Shown piece after piece: positions 7,810 through 14,013 of a stretch of DNA of 14,013 nucleotides (position 1 is its first letter; each line of letters begins with the position of its first letter). The notes under the pieces are model-generated. The model had not been told where the DNA came from. It saw only the letters and a list, made by a program, of their open reading frames with translations, and searched no databases. The DNA lies in the NCBI GenBank assembly GCA_036732565.1, contig DAINCF010000155.1, positions 1-14,013 of the forward strand. The letters are read 5' to 3'. Both the position numbers and the translations under genes were made by a program. This DNA comes from JAIVJN01 sp036732565. GTDB taxonomy: Bacteria; Acidobacteriota; Vicinamibacteria; Vicinamibacterales; UBA2999.

Positions 7810-8883
7810 ATGGGAATCGATCTTAGTTCCGTCCGCTTCGAGGCACAGGCGTATCTGTCCCTCCTCGTCGTTCCGGCAGGACTCGTCATCCTGTGGATAC
7901 GTCAGGTGTGGCTGCGGCGCCGCGATGCGCGGCGCTATCGTCGCGTGCGGCTCGTGCCCGTGAAGGAGCGCATCCCGATCTTCGGCGATCTCCTGTCGTG
8001 GCTGGCGGTGCTGGTCGCGCTCGCGTTTGCCATTCTCGCGCTCGCCAGGCCTGTCGCGGTCGTGTCCACGCGCCACACCGGCGGCGTCGATCTCGTCGTG
8101 CTGCAGGACGGCTCCGCCTCGATGCATGTCGTCGACGTGCCGGGCAATCGGTGGCAGCGCTCGGTCGCGTTTCTGCGCGTGCTCGGCGAATCGCTGCGCT
8201 GGGAGCACGACCGCGTCGCGCTGGCGCTCTTTGCGCATATCGCCACGCCGCAGGTCCGCCTGACGCGCGATCCGAATACGTTGTTCTTCTTCCTCGATCA
8301 CCTCGGCACCGCACCGCCGTTCCGGCTCGACGATGACGCCTCGTGGGACACGAACATCGAGCGGGGCGTCTACTGGGGCGTGCGGCTCGTCCAGAAGGAC
8401 GAGGAGATCACCGGGAAGTCGCTCAACGGCAAGGCCTTCGTGCTGATCTCCGACGGTCAGTCGTGGAGCGGCGAAGTGGCGAAGGCTCTGGCCCTCGCGC
8501 AACAGCACGTGATTCCTGTCCACGTCGTGGGCGTCGGCACGACCGTCGGCGGCGCGATTCCCGATCCGACGGGCTCGACGCGCCTGCGGTCGTTTCTCGA
8601 TCGGAGCTCGTTGACGGTGATCGCCACCGCTGGCGGGGGACGCTATTTCGAGCTCGACCGCGAGCCGGATCGCGAGATCGCCAGCGCGATCATCGACCTC
8701 ACCCGGCGACGAGCGACGTCGACCGGCGTGGCCGAGGAAACCGTCGATCTCTACGGGCGTGCCCTGCTGGCTGCCGCCGCAAGCCTCGGCCTCGCCATCG
8801 TCTTCCTAGGCGATCGCGCCGGGCTCGTCCTGCAGCTCATCGCGGCCGCCGCGACGCTCGCGATGATCGGGACGATTGTTTGA
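7810..8883 (+). CDS. VWA-domain membrane protein (BatB/MxaL-like), 357 aa
   Basis: Membrane helices at about 16-33 and 61-80, a VWA domain from about 92 to 300, and two C-terminal helices at about 316-333 and 336-355. MIDAS residues are present: D100-x-S102-x-S104 in LQDGSASM, Thr181 in DTNIERG, and Asp215 in ISDGQ. The aspartate-containing strand reads VVLQDGS where most relatives have L-x-L-D-x-S, a small divergence. I chose ATG 7810 over TTG 7792 because the six extra codons would be encoded by the AATCTGCG repeat; no clear ribosome binding site supports either. It is the last gene of the operon, in the mxaL position, and pairs with the VWA gene at 5919; two VWA membrane proteins are the norm in both Mxa and Bat clusters. 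A hairpin follows the stop. Confidence 0.85.
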   Translation: MGIDLSSVRFEAQAYLSLLVVPAGLVILWIRQVWLRRRDARRYRRVRLVPVKERIPIFGDLLSWLAVLVALAFAILALARPVAVVSTRHTGGVDLVVLQDGSASMHVVDVPGNRWQRSVAFLRVLGESLRWEHDRVALALFAHIATPQVRLTRDPNTLFFFLDHLGTAPPFRLDDDASWDTNIERGVYWGVRLVQKDEEITGKSLNGKAFVLISDGQSWSGEVAKALALAQQHVIPVHVVGVGTTVGGAIPDPTGSTRLRSFLDRSSLTVIATAGGGRYFELDREPDREIASAIIDLTRRRATSTGVAEETVDLYGRALLAAAASLGLAIVFLGDRAGLVLQLIAAAATLAMIGTIV

Positions 8884-8889
8884 TCCCTT

Positions 8890-8917
8890 CCGCGGGGGCA
8901 GAGCGAAATCCCCGCGG
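8890..8917 (+). terminator. Terminator-like hairpin closing the MoxR/VWA operon
   Basis: CCGCGGGG (8890-8897) pairs perfectly with CCCCGCGG (8910-8917) around a 12-nt loop, starting seven bases after the stop of the last VWA gene. Position and stem strength fit a transcription end. The T-run of an intrinsic terminator is missing, so it may only protect the 3' end. Confidence 0.45.
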
Positions 8918-8946
8918 TACGTCGCGCTGCCGGTTAGAGCACGTTC

Positions 8947-9059
8947 GCGAAATTGTACGTAGCGCAGGCCTTCAGACCTGCCTCAGCGATGAGAGCCGGC
9001 CTACCGACGTGTTGGGCAGGCCTGAAGGCCTGCGCTACGTACGGGATCGGTAATTTCGC
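8947..9059. repeat. Palindromic REP/MITE-like element, about 113 bp
   Basis: Two 28-bp arms, 8955-8982 and 9015-9042, are reverse complements with one mismatch. Outside them GCGAAATT (8947-8954) and AATTTCGC (9052-9059) also match inversely. Each arm carries GCAGGCCT-TC-AGGCCTGC or a one-base variant, so each can fold on its own. CGGTTAG occurs directly repeated at 8931-8937 and 9066-9072, a possible target duplication. There is no coding capacity, so any movement would depend on an enzyme encoded elsewhere. From memory the core resembles repeats common in Acidobacteriota genomes. Confidence 0.8.
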
Positions 9060-9108
9060 AACGCGCGGTTAGCCCCACCTGCGACCGTATGCCATCATAG
9101 AAGGCGCC

Positions 9109-9726
9109 GTGAAGACCGCTCTGCGAGGGTCGGCCCTGGCCGCCATGATGATGGTCGCGGCGTGCACGGCGCCCGCGCCCGAAGACTACATGTCGCGGAT
9201 GGCGGCCGAGCGCGCGCGCAAGGACGAGATGTTCCGGGTGGACAAGGAGTCGCCGGTCCTGCTGGAGGATCGCGACCGGTTGCTCCCGCTGGCCTACTTC
9301 CCCGTTGACGAAGGCTACGCCGTGCCGGCCGAGCTGCAGCCGGCGAGCGAACGCACGCCGCTCCAGATGCCCACGTCCACCGGCAAGCTGCGCCCCTACG
9401 AGCGTGTCGGCACGCTGGCGTTCACGCTGCACGGACAGCGGATGACGCTGACCGCGTTTTTCGAAGTCGGCTCGCCGAACGCCCAGCGGCTGTTCGTGCC
9501 GTTCGCGGATCTCACCAGCGGCACCGAAACGTATCCGGCCGGACGCTACATGGAGCTGGACCCCACGGCCACGGGCATTTACATCGTCGACTTCAACGCC
9601 GCCTACAATCCCTACTGCTATTACAACGCCGCCTACGACTGCCCATTTCCGCCGAGTGAGAACCGGTTGAAGACCCCGGTGCGCGCCGGCGAGCGTCTCC
9701 CAACCTCCGACAGCACAGTCCCATGA
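9109..9726 (+). CDS. DUF1684 lipoprotein, 205 aa
   Basis: Residues 1-18 are a lipoprotein signal peptide ending in the lipobox VAAC, with Cys19 the lipidated residue, so the protein is tethered to the cell envelope. The DUF1684 pattern follows: GTLAFTLHGQ (101-110), LFVPFADLTSGTETYPAGRY (128-147) and DFNAAYNPYC (161-170), then CPFPPSENRL (178-187). These conserved blocks define the family, but its biochemical role is not known to me. GTG 9109 is chosen because it gives the intact signal peptide; AAGG (9101-9104) is a weak ribosome binding site. The stop overlaps the next gene as ATGA. The palindromic element upstream separates this gene from the MoxR operon, so it probably has its own promoter, though I see no convincing -35/-10 pair. 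Confidence 0.9.
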   Translation: MKTALRGSALAAMMMVAACTAPAPEDYMSRMAAERARKDEMFRVDKESPVLLEDRDRLLPLAYFPVDEGYAVPAELQPASERTPLQMPTSTGKLRPYERVGTLAFTLHGQRMTLTAFFEVGSPNAQRLFVPFADLTSGTETYPAGRYMELDPTATGIYIVDFNAAYNPYCYYNAAYDCPFPPSENRLKTPVRAGERLPTSDSTVP

Positions 9727-10415
9727 CCCGTCCGCTGCACGCGATCATCTTCGACTTCGACGGCGTCATCGCCGATAGCGAGCGCCTGCACCTGCGCGCC
9801 TATCAGGACGTCCTGAGCGCCGCGGGTTTCTCGCTCAGCGATCGCGACTACTTCGACAAGTACCTCGGCTACGACGATGTGGGTGTGTTCCGGATGCTGG
9901 CACGCGATCAGGCGTGGCCCTTCGACGAGCATCAAGTGGAGAGCTTCGTCGCACAGAAGAGCGCGCGCTACGACGAATTGGCGGCCGCGGGCGAGCTGTT
10001 GTTTCCGGGCGCGGCGGAGTTCATCAAAGCCGCGGCGGCGGCCGTGCCGATTGCGATCGCGTCCGGCGCCCTCAGTCATGAGATCGAGGAGGTCCTCGAT
10101 CGCGCGGGACTTCGCGACCTCTTCCCCGTCATCGTCGGCGCGGACCACACGTCGCGGAGCAAGCCGGCGCCCGACCCCTACCTCCACGCGTTCGCGCGGC
10201 TGCAGATGTCGTCGGGCCGGACGCTGGACCCTGCGCGCACCGTCGCGATCGAGGACTCACGCTGGGGCCTCGAGGCGGCGCGCGAGGCGGGCCTACGCCT
10301 GGTCGCGGTGACCAACACCTACGACGCAACGGAGTTGAAGGGCGCGGCCGAGCTCGTGGTCGGCGGCCTGGCCGACCTGACGCTCGCCGATCTGGATCGT
10401 CTATCCGATTCGTGA
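9723..10415 (+). CDS. HAD-superfamily phosphatase/phosphomutase, subfamily IA, 230 aa
   Basis: A cytosolic hydrolase of the haloacid dehalogenase superfamily that would act on a small phosphorylated metabolite through a phospho-aspartate. All four motifs are present: I, DFDGVIAD with nucleophile Asp11 and acid Asp13; II, Ser114 in IASGA; III, Lys147 in SKPAPD; IV, E177-D178 in VAIEDS. A helical cap lies between motifs I and II (about 20-85), as in beta-phosphoglucomutase and phosphoglycolate phosphatase relatives. SKPAPD-P and AIEDS-xxG favour the beta-phosphoglucomutase-like group, but the substrate cannot be read. The ATG overlaps the lipoprotein stop as ATGA and its own stop overlaps the next start, so three genes are translated as a chain. 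Confidence 0.92.
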   Translation: MTRPLHAIIFDFDGVIADSERLHLRAYQDVLSAAGFSLSDRDYFDKYLGYDDVGVFRMLARDQAWPFDEHQVESFVAQKSARYDELAAAGELLFPGAAEFIKAAAAAVPIAIASGALSHEIEEVLDRAGLRDLFPVIVGADHTSRSKPAPDPYLHAFARLQMSSGRTLDPARTVAIEDSRWGLEAAREAGLRLVAVTNTYDATELKGAAELVVGGLADLTLADLDRLSDS

Positions 10416-11284
10416 TGTCCAGTGTGTCGGAGCAGTTGCTCGATCTGATCGATCGACCGGGCGATGATCTCGCACCGGCGGCGCTGGTCGTGGCCCGCCT
10501 CGAGTATCGGCAGCTCGACGCGGCCCGGTATCTCGGTGATCTCGACGCGATGGGCGAGGAAGCGGCGCGGCGCATCGGCCAGGATCCCGGGCCCGAGGCG
10601 CCGCTGGAGGTGCGCGTCGATCGCCTCGGTCGATACCTGTACGGCGAGCTCGGGTTCCACGGCAATCGCGACCACTACGAGGACCCGCGCAACAGTTGTC
10701 TGAACCAGGTGATCGATCGCCGAATCGGCATCCCCATCACGCTCTCGTTGATCCACATCGAGGTCGCGCGACGCGCGGGACTCGGCGCGGAGGGCATCAA
10801 CTTCCCAGGGCACTTTCTGACACGAGTCATGGACCAGCGCCTCGCGAGCACGCGCGCCGTCATCGTCGATCCCTTCGGCGGCGGCGGCATCCTCGACGAA
10901 GCCGCGTGCCAGAAGCTGCTGCACAAGCGAGCCAGCAGCGAGGCAACGTTGGAGCCGGACATGCTCGTGGGCGCGAGCCGGCGCGACGTCATCGTGCGGA
11001 TGCTTTACAACCTGAAACGGAACTACGTGCAGATGCGCTCGTTCCCCCAGGCCAGGGCCGTCACCGACCTGCTCGTGGCACTGATGCCGACGTCGCCCAC
11101 CGAGGTCCGCGATCGAGGGTTGCTCGCATACCACCTCGAGGACTTCAACGCCGCCCTGCGCGATCTCGAGTCCTATCTGCGTCTTGCTCGCCCATCCGAG
11201 CAGACCGACGACGAGAAGAAGGAAGCGGCGCAGACCTGGGAACACGTGAAGGCGCTGCGCCGCCGGGTCGCGGGGTTCAATTAG
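10415..11284 (+). CDS. SirB1-type transglutaminase-like/TPR protein, 289 aa
   Basis: The N-terminal part is the SirB1 transglutaminase-like domain: YLYGELGFHGNRDHYEDPRN (75-93), then Cys95, RRIGIPITLSLIHIEVARRAG (102-122), His133 in PGHFLTRV and Asp152 in VDPFGGG. Cys95, His133 and Asp152 are plausible remnants of a Cys-His-Asp triad. The C-terminal part (about 195-285) is helical and TPR-like. Similar proteins are widespread in bacteria; the biological role is not established. Start is either ATG 10415 or GTG 10412, both overlapping the HAD stop (GTGATG); I chose the ATG. The gene converges on the M20 peptidase gene and the two stop codons overlap. Confidence 0.88.
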   Translation: MSSVSEQLLDLIDRPGDDLAPAALVVARLEYRQLDAARYLGDLDAMGEEAARRIGQDPGPEAPLEVRVDRLGRYLYGELGFHGNRDHYEDPRNSCLNQVIDRRIGIPITLSLIHIEVARRAGLGAEGINFPGHFLTRVMDQRLASTRAVIVDPFGGGGILDEAACQKLLHKRASSEATLEPDMLVGASRRDVIVRMLYNLKRNYVQMRSFPQARAVTDLLVALMPTSPTEVRDRGLLAYHLEDFNAALRDLESYLRLARPSEQTDDEKKEAAQTWEHVKALRRRVAGFN

Positions 11285-12651
11285 CGAAGCTCGCCGATCT
11301 CCTTGTAGAGATATGCCGACGCGATGACGCCGTTGTGGAAGTTGCCCAGATCCAGCTTCTCGTCCGGCGCGTGGGCGTTCTCGTCGGGGAGGCCGACACC
11401 GAACAGCACGCACGGCAGGCCGAGCTCCTCCTGGAACGTCGCGACGACGGGGATTGAGCCGCCTTCGCGATTGAAGACGGGACGCTGGCCGAAGCCTTGC
11501 TCGATCGCGCGCCCGGCGGCCTGCACGAACGGGTTGTCGAATGCGGTCATGAACGGCTTGCCGCCGTGCATCCGCGTCAGCTTGAGCTCCACGGTCTTGG
11601 GTGCGACCTTCTTCATGTAGGCCTCGAAGAGATCGCCGATCTTCTTCGGATCCTGATTCGGCACGAGGCGCATGCTGACCTTGGCCATCGCCGTCGCGGG
11701 GATGACGGTCTTCGCACCGTCGCCGGTAAAGCCGGCGAGCAGGCCGTTCACTTCGAACGTGGGCCGCGCCCAGATGCGCTCCAAGGTGGTGTATCCGGAC
11801 TCGCCGTACAGCTTCGGCGCTCCGAGATCCTGGCGGTACTTGCGCTCGTTGAACGGGAGCTTCGCGAATTCCTGGCGCTCCTCATCGCGCAGCGGCACCA
11901 CATCTTCGTAGAAGCCTGGAATCTTGATGCGCCCGCCCTTGTCCTTCATCTGCGCGAGGATCTGCCCGAGCACCATCGCGGGGTTGGCGACGGCACCGCC
12001 GAACGACCCGGAATGCAAGTCGGTTTTCGTGCCGCGCAAATCGATCTGGTAGTACGCCAACCCCCGCAGCCCGTAGCAGATCGACGGGACACCCCGATCG
12101 AACATCGTCGAGTCGCTGATCACGACGACGTCGGCCTTCAGCAGATCCTTGTGCGCGCGCACGAAATCGTCGAGGTGTGCGCTGCCAACTTCCTCTTCAC
12201 CTTCGATCAGAAACTTGATGTTGACGGGCAGGGCCTGGTTCTGGCGCAGGTGCGCCTCCACCGCCTTGAAGTGCATGAACACCTGCCCCTTGTCGTCGGC
12301 CGAGCCGCGCGCGTAGATCTCTCCGTCGCGCACGGTTGCCTCGAACGGTGGGGAGGTCCACTGATCGATCGGGTCGACCGGCTGCACGTCGTAGTGCCCG
12401 TAGTAGAGAATCGTCGGCGCGTCAGCTGCGCCGAGCCACTCGGCGTAGACGACGGGGTTACCGGCCGTCTCGATCAGACGGGCGTTCTGGAGGCCGATGC
12501 GCTGGAGCTCGTCGCGCGTCCATTCGGCGCACCGCCGCACGTCGGCTGTGTGCGCCGGAAGTGCGCTGATGCTGGGAATCGCGAGGTAGCCCTTCAGCTC
12601 ATCTACAAAGCGATCGCGGTTGACGTTGACGAAATCGATGACGTTGTCCAT
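11281..12651 (-). CDS. M20-family dipeptidase/metallopeptidase, 456 aa
   Basis: A zinc-dependent exopeptidase of the M20 family (carnosinase/PepV-like dipeptidases), probably cytosolic as no signal peptide is visible. Metal-site blocks are in order: GHYDVQP with His86; ARGSADDKG with the bridging Asp at 119-120; EGEEEVGS with the catalytic Glu and ligand Glu at about 153-154; ISDSTMF with Asp180; and NAHAPDE with His427. Length is typical. The inserted dimerisation domain lies at about 190-370. I chose ATG 12651 and not the open-frame extension to 12720 because the latter would translate the palindromic repeat and add residues unlike the family; an AGAG (12657-12660) sits five bases before the ATG. 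The metallo-hydrolase gene is 69 bp upstream on the same strand, so cotranscription is possible. Confidence 0.93.
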   Translation of the reverse strand: MDNVIDFVNVNRDRFVDELKGYLAIPSISALPAHTADVRRCAEWTRDELQRIGLQNARLIETAGNPVVYAEWLGAADAPTILYYGHYDVQPVDPIDQWTSPPFEATVRDGEIYARGSADDKGQVFMHFKAVEAHLRQNQALPVNIKFLIEGEEEVGSAHLDDFVRAHKDLLKADVVVISDSTMFDRGVPSICYGLRGLAYYQIDLRGTKTDLHSGSFGGAVANPAMVLGQILAQMKDKGGRIKIPGFYEDVVPLRDEERQEFAKLPFNERKYRQDLGAPKLYGESGYTTLERIWARPTFEVNGLLAGFTGDGAKTVIPATAMAKVSMRLVPNQDPKKIGDLFEAYMKKVAPKTVELKLTRMHGGKPFMTAFDNPFVQAAGRAIEQGFGQRPVFNREGGSIPVVATFQEELGLPCVLFGVGLPDENAHAPDEKLDLGNFHNGVIASAYLYKEIGELR

Positions 12652-12662
12652 AGGATCTCTTG

Positions 12663-12711
12663 GGCGCGGCTGAAGCCCCGCCTCTACCGCAGCGGCGAGC
12701 CAGCCTCTACC
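12663..12711. repeat. Short palindromic repeat, copy 2, with a 9-bp direct repeat
   Basis: GGCGCGGCTG, AA, GCCCCGCC at 12663-12682 forms an imperfect stem (9 bp with one internal mismatch, 2-nt loop) and matches 4710-4729 at 18 of 20 positions. GCCTCTACC is repeated directly at 12680-12688 and 12703-12711. It fills the gap between the metallo-hydrolase and M20 genes. REP-like; from memory this kind of motif is common between acidobacterial genes. Confidence 0.6.
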
Positions 12712-12720
12712 AAAGACCAA

Positions 12721-13518
12721 TTATCGCTCGCCAATCAGCTGCCACCTACCGCTCGCGTGGGAGGCACGGCCTTCTCGTTCGAGCTTTCGCAAGTGTGCCA
12801 GCACGCTTTCCTGGGCCATCGGGACCAGCGCGGGAGCGAGGCCCTGATAAATCGACGCGACCATCGCCTCGACCGTCTCACGCCCGGCATCCAGCGCAGT
12901 CAGCACCTGCTGTTCGCGCTGCTGTCGATGCTCGAGGTACTGCTCGACAATCGCGATCGGGTCGTCAATCGGATCGCCATGCGCGGGAAAGAGGCGCACC
13001 GGCTTCAGCGCCACGATTTTCCGAAGCGATTCGAGATAGTCCAGCAGGTCGCCGCCGCCAGACGCGGGGATGACGACGGTCCCGCCCAGGATGACGAGGT
13101 CTCCAGTAAAGAGCGTGCGCGTTTCAGGATTCCACAGCGCGATGTGATCGGGCGCATGGCCGGGCGTGTGCACTACGTGCAAGCTGGTGCTCCCTGTTTC
13201 CACGCGATCGCCATCGGCGAGTCGGACCCACGACACGCGGTAGCGCGCATCACGTCCGGGCCATGGATACTTTTCGAGTCGCGCATCCGGCCAGCGCTCG
13301 GCGATAGCTTCGGCGCCGGAGGCATGGTCGGGATGCGCATGCGTCACGACGACCCTGTGCGGCCCCTCCGGGGCCGCGTCGGCGATGGCGGACAGATGAT
13401 CCGGCATACCCACGCCGGCGTCGATGAGCACCGGCCGCGGCCCACCGACGAGATACGTCCAATTGCCGGCGCCGGTCATCGGATTGGGGTTGCCGGCATG
13501 CAGCGGCAGCACGTTCAA
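12721..13518 (-). CDS. Metallo-beta-lactamase-fold hydrolase, LACTB2-like, 265 aa
   Basis: The metal-binding motifs of the fold are complete: THAHPDH (His60, His62, Asp64, His65), His121 in TPGHAPDH, Asp140 in FTGD and His180 in PAHG, enough for two zinc ions. The roughly 70 C-terminal residues (about 195-265) are helical and end in a winged-helix-like segment (VLAHLRKLEREGRASHASGRW), as in LACTB2, an endoribonuclease-related hydrolase. The actual substrate is unknown; RNA or a thioester are both possible. The start is TTG 13518, which overlaps the preceding stop as TTGA and has GAAGGTG six bases upstream; GTG 13512 is an alternative. It is probably translated together with the outer-membrane protein gene, although the functions are not obviously linked. 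Confidence 0.9.
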   Translation of the reverse strand: MNVLPLHAGNPNPMTGAGNWTYLVGGPRPVLIDAGVGMPDHLSAIADAAPEGPHRVVVTHAHPDHASGAEAIAERWPDARLEKYPWPGRDARYRVSWVRLADGDRVETGSTSLHVVHTPGHAPDHIALWNPETRTLFTGDLVILGGTVVIPASGGGDLLDYLESLRKIVALKPVRLFPAHGDPIDDPIAIVEQYLEHRQQREQQVLTALDAGRETVEAMVASIYQGLAPALVPMAQESVLAHLRKLEREGRASHASGRWQLIGER

Positions 13519-14013
13519 TAGAACACCTTCAGTCGAAGATAGACGAAGTCGCGACTGGCCAGCCGGTCGAGCCTCCCGAGGCCCTCGCCAGCGAATACCC
13601 CTCCAGACGCCTCGAGCGACACGTTGTCACGAAGACTCGTCTCCGCAATGGCGCGGACGAACGCCGTCCCGTCGGAGGGATCGTAGATCCCGAGCACCTT
13701 CAGCCTGCGGGTCTCACGCGCGAAGCTGCGCTCCCCGACCGCCACGAGCGTGACATCGGTTCGGTTGACGTCCTCCACTGCGGTTCGCGCCCACTGTCGC
13801 GTCAGAACGAGGTTGCCGCTGACACGATAGTCACCAGCCTCGCGATCCACGCCGACGCCGGCTTCGACGGCACGACCTGCCTGCGCCGTCGAAGGGCCGT
13901 CGGCGACTGCGGGGGCGTTTGCCACCTGCAGCGTTCGCTCCGCGAACAGCGCGACCTCACCGCGAAGACCCCAAGCGCCGCGCACGGTCTCGAAGTCGCC
14001 CCCGACCATGGTG
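13515..14013 (-). CDS. Outer-membrane beta-barrel protein, C-terminal part (5' end outside window)
   Basis: About 165 residues remain and the frame stays open to the window edge, so the ATG at 14009 is probably internal. The sequence shows alternating hydrophobic/polar strands such as YRVSGNLVLTRQW, VTLVAVGERSF, RRLKVLGIYDP, AFVRAIAETSL, VSLEASGGVF and FVYLRLKVFY. It ends with an aromatic residue, the usual signal for beta-barrel assembly. The visible N-terminal piece, VGGDFETVRGAWGLRGEVALF, resembles strands of porin-like proteins such as DUF1302, but I cannot name the family. Located in the outer membrane by inference. Its stop overlaps the TTG start of the hydrolase gene downstream. Confidence 0.6.
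   Translation of the reverse strand, partial: TMVGGDFETVRGAWGLRGEVALFAERTLQVANAPAVADGPSTAQAGRAVEAGVGVDREAGDYRVSGNLVLTRQWARTAVEDVNRTDVTLVAVGERSFARETRRLKVLGIYDPSDGTAFVRAIAETSLRDNVSLEASGGVFAGEGLGRLDRLASRDFVYLRLKVFY

Noticed and set aside
8890..8917. Calling this hairpin a canonical intrinsic terminator
   Set aside because: The 8-bp stem is perfect but no T-run follows, so it is kept only as terminator-like with moderate confidence.
8343..9053. 236-codon plus-strand frame running out of the second VWA gene into the palindromic element
   Set aside because: Out-of-frame shadow of the VWA gene; its tail (RSAGLQTC and so on) is just the translated repeat.
11497..13521. 674-codon open frame on the plus strand opposite the M20 and metallo-hydrolase genes
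   Set aside because: Antisense shadow; it crosses the palindromic repeat and both real genes on the other strand, which carry full catalytic motifs.

Overview
The window is dense, GC-rich bacterial DNA with mixed ATG/GTG/TTG starts and many 4-nt gene overlaps. There is no gene-free stretch longer than about 300 bases, and I saw no tRNA, rRNA, CRISPR array or transposase gene. Short palindromic repeats sit in several intergenic gaps. One carries the core GTAGCGCAGGCCTTCAGG, which from memory resembles repeats scattered through Acidobacteriota genomes (Vicinamibacterales-like). With the gene content this makes an acidobacterial chromosome my best guess, but that is inference and not proven by the window.

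Layout. (1) Bases 1-2494 (+): the 3' part of a beta-oxidation unit, with the end of a 3-ketoacyl-CoA thiolase (FadA type) followed by a 597-aa acyl-CoA dehydrogenase with the C-terminal extension of Bacillus-type FadE. (2) Bases 2495-2680: an intergenic region with two inverted repeats and a weak terminator-like stem. (3) Bases 2681-8883 (+): a six-gene operon, in the order MoxR AAA+ ATPase, soluble DUF58 protein, secreted/membrane-anchored BatD/MxaA-like protein, VWA membrane protein, small one-TM protein, second VWA membrane protein. A possible 33-codon ORF is wedged between genes four and five. Order and topology match the mxaR-S-A-C-K-L accessory genes of methanol dehydrogenase clusters, but no dehydrogenase structural gene is present in the window. 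(4) Bases 8884-9108: a terminator-like hairpin and a roughly 113-bp palindromic element. (5) Bases 9109-11284 (+): a tightly coupled trio of DUF1684 lipoprotein, HAD phosphatase and SirB1-type transglutaminase-like/TPR protein. (6) Bases 11281-14013 (-): reading leftward, the C-terminus of an outer-membrane beta-barrel protein, an LACTB2-like metallo-beta-lactamase-fold hydrolase and an M20 dipeptidase. The last converges on the SirB1 gene with overlapping stop codons.

How they work together. The first pair degrades fatty acids. The central operon most likely encodes a MoxR chaperone machine: a cytosolic ATPase plus DUF58 adaptor, acting with two membrane VWA proteins whose metal-binding MIDAS motifs look intact and with exported partners, to mature a periplasmic or membrane client. 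By synteny the best client guess is a metal/PQQ-dependent alcohol dehydrogenase; the alternative is a Bat (aerotolerance) type envelope system. The remaining genes are ordinary metabolic, housekeeping and envelope functions.
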